Shown: positions 56,742 to 64,000 of the stretch, one piece after another
Layout: every line of letters begins with the position of its first letter
Numbering within the stretch: position 1 is the stretch's first letter
Assembly (NCBI GenBank): GCA_030374765.1
Contig: JARGXX010000088.1
Coordinates: 2,480,001 to 2,544,000 of the forward strand
Origin: Agarophyton chilense
Taxonomy: Eukaryota > Rhodophyta > Florideophyceae > Gracilariales > Gracilariaceae
Direction of reading: 5' to 3'
DNA: 64,000 nt
The notes under the pieces: model-generated
What the model saw: the letters and a program-made list of their open reading frames with translations, nothing else
What the model was told of the DNA's origin: nothing
Databases searched by the model: none
Made by a program: the position numbers and the translations under genes

Positions 56742-58568
56742 TTAAAGAGACGTGCGAGCACGCAGGTTCGCAAGAAGCTGTGCGCAATCACCCTCAACTT
56801 GGTCTATGGGAAAGCCCGCGTCTAAGGGGAACTGCCTCAGCGGATCCGAGCCTAGATCTTCGACCGGCACTGCACTCGGTTGTTGGGTAAACCCATGACA
56901 GTACTCTTGAGCAACTCCCGCCGCTGCGCATTGATCGACGGAAGTCGCTACGCCTGCCAGCTCTGGCTCGTCCTCGTAACCGAGTTCAGCCTCAGCTCCC
57001 GGCGCTTCCTCATTCGGTTCCTCTCCATTCTCGGATGGAGTAGCATCGTACACGTATCCAGTAAGCTGGTTCGGTGGCATTTCACGCGGGTTCTCCCGAA
57101 GAAAGCGAGCCTGCTCGGAGGTGATCAACTGGCGCGTCCAGGGGTCGTACCAAACGAAATCTCCAGCACTTGCCGTTCGTCCAGGAGAATGGTCGTAGTG
57201 TCTTGCACGGGTTCCGCGAGCGGATTGATCAGCTGACACTCCAGACCAATCTATACTGTCGATCAAGTCCACAAGATGGAGGAAGTCGGCATGGTTCTCA
57301 CCGGATCCCAGGACAAGAGAAAGATCGAGTTCTCTCGCATACTTTCGCGCTGTGGGCGACATGTACCAAACTCTAAAGGTATCATAAGCATCCCACAGGA
57401 GGAAGACCGCCATCTTGGCCATAAACTCGGTATAAACCACCGTCCAATATCCCGAGAACGGGTCGTTAACCAACGCGGACCCGATGTAGGAGATCGCCGG
57501 TGGGAGCTCCACAGGGCAACCACGAGGACTCTCGATCGCCTCCCAATTCTCCGTAATACCGATGTAGCGCCCGAAGCGCGCGTTCCGCCGGATGCGGTCA
57601 ATCTCGATCATTTGATACGGCACCAAATAGCCCAAACGTGATCGAGTACGACGTTTCCAACGAGGATAATCCCAATAGGGAATGTCACGCATTCGAAGGA
57701 AGCGGAACTCCGCACGGAGAAGAGTTTGCTGAAAGCAGAGAGCTGCATCACGCACACCGCGCACACCGCGCCAACCGCTAACATCGACTTCAACGAGTAT
57801 CTCGATATTCGAGTAACCTTCACCGTCGGTACGGGCTTTCCAGGTATCTAGTTCCCAGTCCTGCGGGAGGAGAACCGTACTGATGAATCGGTGAAGACGC
57901 TGGTAAATCAGCTTGGTGAACCGCGTACGGGCTTCGGACAAGGTTTCCGTTGAATATCGCGCAATCGCGTTGTCTGGCAAAGCAGTATGGCTCGCTCAGT
58001 CGTCGCTATAAATCGCGTGTTCCGGAATACCGTCAGGGAAGTACCCACCGTGTACATACTGTTGTATCAACGCGTCATCGCGGATAGAAACTCGATCAAA
58101 CCAGGGCGCTTGCGCGAAATGTTCAACGTTGTCGAGAGGATCTCGTCCATAGAAATCCGCAGGGTGCGGGTAGCTCCGCTGAGCACGACGAGAAGGAGCT
58201 CGAATCACAGCTGCAGAGGCGACGTAAGCTGCGTTCGGCATCGGAGCCACGGTTGGCCGAGGTAACGGTACCGACCGGAATCCGATGTACGGGGTGGGGA
58301 ACGAACGGTATGGACCGAGTTGAGCAGTAGGCTGCGACGCAGAACCAGCAGTGTTTGACGGAGTTCCAGAAGGCACATCCTCAGAGGAGGGCTGAAACGG
58401 GTTGGACCCGGCGTTCGGATCCATCGCGAGAGATCGAGCTGAAGTGCGGTGAGGAACAGAATGCTGTTGAGAACTGTAAGAGTTGGTCGTGCGGCGAGGA
58501 ATTCGTGATGACGATGAGTACCCGGAACACCGGTCCGACTTCGTATAAACGCTTCTTGCGTCCCCCAT
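56742..58568 (-). pseudogene. Gypsy D antisense ORF (aORF), unknown protein
   Basis: One frame of about 608 codons from 58,568 to 56,742, interrupted by a single TGA at about 57,996. It starts 24 bp inside the 3' LTR and runs against pol. The N-terminus is Ser/Pro-rich; then APWFDRVSIRDDALIQQYVH and GGYFPDGIP; then RTRSRLGYLVPYQMIEIDRI, RRNARFGRYIGITENWEAIE, SPRGCPVELPPAISYIGS and FLLWDAYDTFRVWYMSP; and an acidic tail ending in a short helix. Element E aligns with it over most of this length. No known fold recognised; no signal peptide or clear membrane span. Confidence 0.8.
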
Positions 58569-58582
58569 GGTTCGCGCTTAAC

Positions 58583-58592
58583 GAGGGGGGTA
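58583..58592 (+). other. Polypurine tract of gypsy D
   Basis: GAGGGGGGTA lies immediately before the 3' LTR start TGTAGTATTC, the expected position and composition of the plus-strand primer. Confidence 0.8.
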
Positions 58593-59259
58593 TGTAGTAT
58601 TCTACTATGTCGGGGAATCCGATATGATGATTTTTCGCGAAGTCGCGGTTGGAACTCATAAGTGAGTGATGTCATCAAACTTGTGATATGAAACGGCACA
58701 CCGCGTAGAATGCCAGGAGGCACGGTACATTAGTGGAACACTTGGTATCACAAGTGGACTGGCTTGCAACGGCGCATGTAGTGGCGATCCACGTGGCAGG
58801 TTTTACTACCCTTTGTAGCTAGACGTCCATTAGGGACTATACCCAAACAGTGGTTTGGCTAACTGGCTGACCACTGGGTATTATTTATATATTTATTTGG
58901 GCACTCACCCTGGCACACAGTATATAGTGTACCAGAGGTGAGCGCCGACTCCAAGTAAAGGAGACAACAAGGGCATCATGACTATTCTGTTCCTCGCTTA
59001 GGATTCCTTAACCGGAGATCCGGACGAGCTATAATAGATAGTCAGCCCCCAACCACTTCACGAGCCGTCTCGTACCTACGTTCTATCAACGTTTTACAGT
59101 TGCACTGTTCACCCTCGCTGGCGAGTAGTGGCCTTACACCCCACTTCCAGCTCGCTGGTGTTGTAGCTCTACCACCTCTTTTCCTTCGCCGCAAGCGACC
59201 CATCGGCAGTCCGAACGCTGTCGCAGGTGTCTGCTCTCTCCGTTAGAGTGGATACTACA
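58593..59259 (+). repeat. Gypsy D 3' LTR (667 bp)
   Basis: Starts TGTAGTATTC, ends GATACTACA, and aligns over its full length with 48,534-49,199. It is followed by the duplicated target AATTG. Confidence 0.93.
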
Positions 59260-59632
59260 AATTGTCTGAAGTACACCGTAAGGTGGTACGGCTGGGGGCC
59301 AGAAGGGGACACCCTCGAACCCCCAGCCGCAATGCCCCCACAATTCCGTATCAGGTATTGGCGCCGTCGCAAGGAGCAGATGCCTGCAGACGCCTAACCT
59401 TAGACGTTCGTGGTACTCAGGCCTAAGGAAGGGGGAGAAAAGACGTCGTTTTCCGCAGAAGGTGGACGCATATGCGTGTCAGATTACCTACAAGGGAGGA
59501 CACGAAAGAGCAACCGAATGTAACAGTAGAAGAGACAAGAAGAAACAACAATTTACTTTAAGAAGGAAACATTAAGGAAGTCAAGTGGCAGGTGGCCGCC
59601 ACAAGAACCTCAAAGGTGAAGCGACAGAAAGA

Positions 59633-60295
59633 CTAGCCCCCAAATCCGGGAGTAGAAGGACCTGTCGGTTGAGGAGCATTGGGATCTGGAGGACCCGTGT
59701 TATTGAATACCCACGAAGGAAAACTGGCCGAAATGCTAGGAGCCACTGACATAGGAGGTAGCGAAGGAGCGGTAGCCCCGCCACTGGAGAGAGGAGTCTA
59801 AACCAACAGAGGTTGAACAGGAGGAAACGCCGGAGCGTGTTGTAAAACCGCAGGGTTCAAGTTAGCACCTAAAAGGGGATCCGTCAAAGGATCAGATGGC
59901 GCAGCAGCAGAGACGCTCGCCAGATTGGCAACCTGACGGGTGGCCAGTTGGTACATGTCCAACTGGAACTGATTCCAGAACTCACCAAGTTGGTTCAGCG
60001 CCTTCATGTATTGCGCATGGCGCGGCAGCAAACCTTCAAGGAGCATTAATGCAGAAACCATGGAGGTAGGCCCAGCCCTCTGAAAGTTGGTGACGCAACC
60101 CTGACGAATTCGAGCCAGCAAACCGACCACGGCCGGAGAATCCATAATAGGGTGAGGCAGAGGACGAGAAATACCCGCCAACAGAGGTCGAACCGGACCA
60201 GCAACCCGCGGGGAGCTCGGTTGAGTAGGAGTCACACCCGTAGGGGTAGCCGACTTATGACTTTGAGGTAACGGCTCGGACGGGAAGGGACCAGG
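59633..60295 (-). pseudogene. Gypsy C antisense ORF remnant (C-terminal part)
   Basis: Closely similar to residues of about 457 onward of the A aORF (VVGLLARIRQGCVTNFQRAG; LEGLLPRHAQYMKALNQLGE), continuing to the shared end STPGFGG. It has a TAG at 59,798 where A reads Ser, and Leu where A has its own TAG, so neither stop is ancestral. Similarity to A ends at about 60,295; the N-terminal two thirds are missing. Confidence 0.8.
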
Positions 60296-60700
60296 CGGGA
60301 CGGCGCGCGCAGGGACCTAAAAGGGAAATGAAGTTTGAGCAACCGGGAAAGGTGCGATACAAACTTGGTTAATCAGTGGGCTATGCGGAGGCAGAATCGC
60401 AAGCAAGCAAGGCCACTACCGAAAAGGTGTCCGCGAGTGCACTATTGACACTGAATCGTACTCATGACAGTCCCTACCTGAATGGTTGTCGCTCAATTCG
60501 TTTGCCGCCGTCGTTGCTCGCACTCCCCAACCGACACTGGCACCGAGTTCTGAACCTCAAGGGATCGCGGGTCGCGCACCGTGACCAGCCGCCGACGGAC
60601 AACACTCCGATGCCCGCACCGCTGTCGCTCGCTATACCTTTATGGTTTGATGGAAGGAGACATGGGGCGTGTCTCACGGATAGGAGGTAGAAAGGGGGTC
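60296..60700. other. Unique segment of gypsy C upstream of its 3' LTR
   Basis: No similarity to the corresponding part of A was seen. GC-rich; a 67-codon minus ORF at 60,677-60,474 might be an aORF start, but nothing supports it. The polypurine tract is at the right end. Confidence 0.4.
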
Positions 60701-61146
60701 TGTCGTATAGTGGCAGAAGGTTTGACCTTTGAGGTTGTCGATATACTACACTAACCTTGTAGGGGATGGATTCGAGGAATCATCGGCCATGCAGCTCCGG
60801 CCGAGCTACCATCTAGGTGTCTTCAGCCACGTGTACTGTTGACATATACCTTCTGGTTGAGTAATTGTTAGTAATAGTAATTGTAATTATATATGTATTT
60901 TAGTACAGTAGTTGAGTGGCCACCTGGCACTGTACCCAGTGTTGGCCAGGTCTCTTACACTAGGTCAGAGACCGTGCCTTGCTCGCACCTCCCGGGTGAT
61001 CTGGAGAGTGCAGTCCACTGCATATAGGAAACTGCAGCTCCCTCATCCTTATCTGATAAAGGCAGGCATCACTTGGGTCACGGCTATACCTTTTGGTTTA
61101 TTGTTTCTCAACTCCCACAAAGGCTTTCCCGCGCGTCGACGCCTAC
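60701..61146 (+). repeat. Gypsy C 3' LTR, truncated by element E
   Basis: Begins TGTCGTATAGTGGCAGAAGG and matches the solo LTR from 24,851 for about 446 bp, to GCGTCGACGCCTAC, where E starts. The remaining 190 bp should lie beyond the window on the far side of E. Confidence 0.88.
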
Positions 61147-62069
61147 TGTGGAGCAAAACCCGGCGACGGGAAGTGCTCTCAAGGTGTTTGAAGCCTTGCT
61201 CCCTGGGGGAGGCAGACTCAGAGACAGAGCCCTCCGTTCAACCCGTAGTGTGGGGTGTAACTCCCACGGGGGATTCCGGCAGTACCGACGGAGGTGAGGG
61301 GTAGAAACCGTTGGGTCGGGAATGGGTATGGGTATCCCAAAGAATGGGGGAAAATCCGGCGAAGAGGAAAAACAGGGCGAGGGTCGGGCACTGACAGGCA
61401 CCGGACCCGAGAACCAGAAAAGGGGCGAAACAACAAAAGAAACCCAATACAGGGGCGAAAACCTGTCCTCGAAAGGAAACACAAAAAGCACGCAACAAGT
61501 AAGCAGAACCCCCACGGGGTATCGTGCACACAGGTCGTCTGAGCGGTCCCAAGGGGGTGGTGGCACGGAACCCAAACGTGGGCACTCTCCAAGTGGAGTC
61601 GTGTCCCTACGCAGGCGTTGCTAACCAGAGCCCGTTCCAGGTTGTGAGGCCGAAACGATGGCGACGTAGAACCTCTAAAGGTATCGAAGACCAACCTTGG
61701 TTCCCCTTTACTCTGAGCTTCGGACGGTCAGATCTCGTCTCCCTAAGTAGGGCCCACTAACTAAACTCTACTAATTACAGTAGTGCACACCTGCTCAGGG
61801 CCATACACGTGGAGATCCCACTGTCAGGGCCCAAAAGTCCAACGTTCTAACAAATATCCGAAAATTGGTGCCGAAATTAAGCCACGTGTATCACGGGGCC
61901 AATCCAACCATGGGCCATCCGAATCTTCTCTTCATAGGCGAACTCTAACCAGAAAACCGTGCCACCTCAGCACACCTTAGAGGGGATCATAGTCATAACC
62001 CTCGGAGGGTTCAACCCTCATTCTATGAGTTGCATCTTCAAGTATCCCCTGATTGGGCGTTGCTCTACA
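61147..62069 (-). repeat. Gypsy E 3' LTR (about 923 bp, inferred)
   Basis: It begins TGTGGAGCA right at the break in the C LTR and ends TGCTCTACA, which are inverted ends matching at 8 of 9 bases. It is followed by TCTCCCCCTCC, the complement of a polypurine tract. No second copy is in the window, so the limits are inferred from these signals. Confidence 0.6.
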
Positions 62070-62148
62070 TCTCCCCCTCCTTAAGACGAGGAAGAACATT
62101 CCGAGCCGCGGGTGTCTAACTTTCTGATCACTATACATACTTCCCCCA

Positions 62149-64000
62149 ATGGGGTCCTTCACCACTTCTGAGGATCGCCACAAAACCGGCACATCGGTAC
62201 AACTTTCTTCTACTCCTCCGACTTTCGGCGATAAGCAACTTCTCGCAACAGCTGTCTCAACCAGCCTTCTTAAGGGAATGAACCCATACGTCATCAACCC
62301 AATCTCGGGGCCGTCGGCCTCCGCGCCGGCGGACAACGAAGCTCCCCAGCAGGGTGGATATTTCTCCGGTTTTGATGCGGCTCCGTCGGGTACCGAACCT
62401 TCCGCCTCGGCGAGCAACCGACATCCTCAGGAGGATTTGGACATTAACACGGTGGCGTGGAACTCCGCTCATGCGATGCTCTTGGTAGCAAACTCCAGAG
62501 GTTGGATCTCAAACGAATCCTTTCGAAGGTAGAGTCCCCTTACCGATCCGGTGATGTATTCCCGCGCTCCGTGGTTCCATCCGACAGCGGTTCGCGACGA
62601 TGAGCTCATCGACTCCTACGTGGAGGACGGCTTATTTCCGGGTGGCCTACCTATCGAAGTTGTACGTTCTCCCGATTGGAGGGCGCGGGTAGCCATAGAG
62701 CCTCAGTATCTATACCGCGGTCGCGGGGAGTCCCTGGACAAGGCGCGTGCAGCGATGGCGGCTCTGGCCTACCAGCGATTGGAGAGGTCACGTTTTGACC
62801 ATCTGGTTCCCCCGGAGTACGGGTTCGATGTCGCCTATTACCGCACGTACAGTAAGGTCTCCTACGGGGATAACCTGGCAGCCTTTCCCGAAGCCGAGTT
62901 CCGCGGACCGGGTTTTCCTCTCCGAGAAGATATGCTCCAATGGAGTCGTCCCATCCTTCGGGCTGAATTCAGGTACCTTCAACGGCAGTTTACCAAGTAT
63001 GAGTTCGATCGACGCGTGCGCTTCGAGCGCCGCTCGCGCTCCCGTTTCGGGTTCCTTGTCCCGTATCCTCACGTGGAACTGGAGCGTATCCGTAACACGG
63101 CGAAGGTTGGGCGATTCGTGCCCCTTCCAGCTTGGTGGAGTAAGGTCGAGGTCCCCCGAGGGTGCTTTGGTGAACTGCCCCGTGCATCTACTATATCGGG
63201 TCTCGTTTGATGCACGACCCGAACTCGGGATACTGGGCCCTCGTTGCAGCCGAGTGGGCAGCCCGCGTAGCGGCGCACCTCCTCTGGGATGCTTATGACC
63301 ATTTCCGTATCTGGTATATTCCTCCGATGCTACGGACCATCATGCGTCAGATCGACCTTGTCCCAGCGTTGGGTTCGGTCAGCAACGTGCAGGACCTGTA
63401 TCCAGTCTTGGACGTGATCGACAACACCCAATGGGATCGACTTCCAGTGGGAAATCAGCCCGCAGGGGAAGGATCCGCTCGAGACAAGTCTCCTGGCCGG
63501 TACGATCCGGGCTCCGGTAACTGGGTCTATTACAATCCCTTCGAAGGGGTTCGCATCAGCGCGGCGCAAGCACGGGCGCTGATGGACCCGCCTCGACCGA
63601 TGCCGGTGGGACACCCGACGGGGTTCATTTATACCGACGATTACGAGTACGGGCCTCCAGTAGACCTGGACGATCCAGCGTTGGATAACGACACGCCAGC
63701 TCCTAGTGGAGTACTCCCTGTGGAGCCATCTGCACCCTTCCAACCAGTGGGAACGACCTCAGCTGCGGCGGCGAATGCATCCGGTGGCGGTTCATCTGCT
63801 CCCCCCGGGTGGGGTGTGAACACCCTTGCGCAGGCGCCGGTTGCCACTCCGCAAGCGGATAGTGTGCGACAAGGCCTCGTGAACGCGGGCATTCCGATTC
63901 CCCCGGGTATGACGGATGTGAACCAGATGTTGGCTTTCGCCTCGGCGTACCATCAGAGTCAGAATCCCAACGGTGGGGCGGGTCCCTCCTCGGGCTTTCC
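62149..64000 (+). pseudogene. Gypsy E antisense ORF (aORF), partial
   Basis: It starts 80 bp from the LTR. A TAG at about 62,530 and a frame change near 63,185 break it; the last 270 codons are open to the window edge. It is related to the D aORF: APWFHPTAVRDDELIDSYVE, RSRSRFGFLVPYPHVELERI, RNTAKVGRFVPLPAWWSKVE, VPRGCFGELP, NSGYWALVAAEWAARVAAHL and LLWDAYDHFRIWYIPP. The tail is rich in Pro, Ala and Gly. Function unknown. Confidence 0.75.

Larger units (their letters stand above)
48534..59259 (+). mobile_element. Complete Ty3/gypsy chromovirus D inserted in element C
   Basis: 10,726 bp with two LTRs and a perfect AATTG target duplication (48,529-48,533 and 59,260-59,264). Order: 5' LTR; primer-like site; gag; protease; RT-RNase H; integrase; chromodomain; hairpin repeats; antisense ORF; polypurine tract; 3' LTR. 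The LTRs differ at a few dozen positions, so the insertion is not recent, although it is younger than its host C. Confidence 0.95.
59260..61146 (+). mobile_element. Gypsy C, right part (chromodomain end, aORF remnant, 3' LTR)
   Basis: After the AATTG duplicate the C chromodomain frame resumes (KYTVRWYGWGPEGDTLEPP, stop at 59,395-59,397), as in A. Then come the convergent aORF remnant, about 400 bp unlike A, a purine-rich tract (GAGGTAGAAAGGGGG) and the 3' LTR, which is cut by element E. Confidence 0.88.
61147..64000 (-). mobile_element. Gypsy element E (3' end only; continues past the window)
   Basis: An LTR-like block, pyrimidine tract and aORF are arranged as in A, implying a minus-strand element whose pol lies beyond 64,000. 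It is inserted into the C 3' LTR. Confidence 0.7.

Noticed and set aside
1-64000. CRISPR arrays, rRNA or tRNA genes, bacterial operons
   Set aside because: No regularly spaced repeats with unique spacers, no rRNA sequence, and no convincing tRNA box pairs were seen; the gene content is eukaryotic nuclear.

Overview
This window is nuclear DNA from a eukaryote. It looks like a red alga (Rhodophyta), possibly a florideophyte such as Chondrus; that taxonomic call is inference. Three things support it: every host gene is a single uninterrupted ORF; plastid-linked genes (a CCB2/CCB4-type cytochrome b6f assembly factor and 2-isopropylmalate synthase with transit-like N-termini) sit beside cytosolic eukaryotic genes; and a tight gene island gives way abruptly to tens of kilobases of nested LTR retrotransposons.

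Gene island (about 1-14,100): a DMT/EamA transporter; an F-box/leucine-rich-repeat protein whose 3' end overlaps the transporter; ribosomal stalk protein P1; the CCB-like factor; 2-isopropylmalate synthase; a second, shortened isopropylmalate-synthase homologue; a BMT2-type rRNA adenine methyltransferase; a PX-domain sorting nexin; and a second DMT transporter related to the first. Two divergent promoters in the island each carry a different tandem repeat with the same 16-bp period.

Repeat sea (about 14,878-64,000). A decayed Ty1/copia element (14,878-30,947) is the host for a minus-strand Ty3/gypsy chromovirus, here called A (15,296-24,090), which landed in the last bases of the copia 5' LTR. 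A solo LTR (24,851-25,484, target duplication GTCCC) sits in the copia leader. Then come remnants of DNA transposons: Tc1/mariner (31,080-31,900), a possible CACTA tnp2-like fragment (32,538-33,369) and a two-gene PIF/Harbinger element (36,970-39,288). Next is a minus-strand copia remnant (41,372-45,098) joined head to head to gypsy C (45,099 onward). C is split in its chromodomain by gypsy D (48,534-59,259, perfect AATTG target duplication), and its 3' LTR is broken by gypsy E (61,147 to beyond the window).

Most notable observation: these gypsy chromoviruses carry an extra long ORF (about 600-670 codons) on the strand opposite gag-pol, placed between the chromodomain and the 3' LTR and beginning only 13-80 bp from that LTR. 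The three 5' portions (A, D, E) are clearly or plausibly related to each other, and the C-terminal part is present in A and C. I recognise no known domain in it. It is the best candidate here for an undescribed system: a chromovirus-encoded antisense gene probably driven by antisense promoter activity of the LTR. None of the copies in the window is fully intact.
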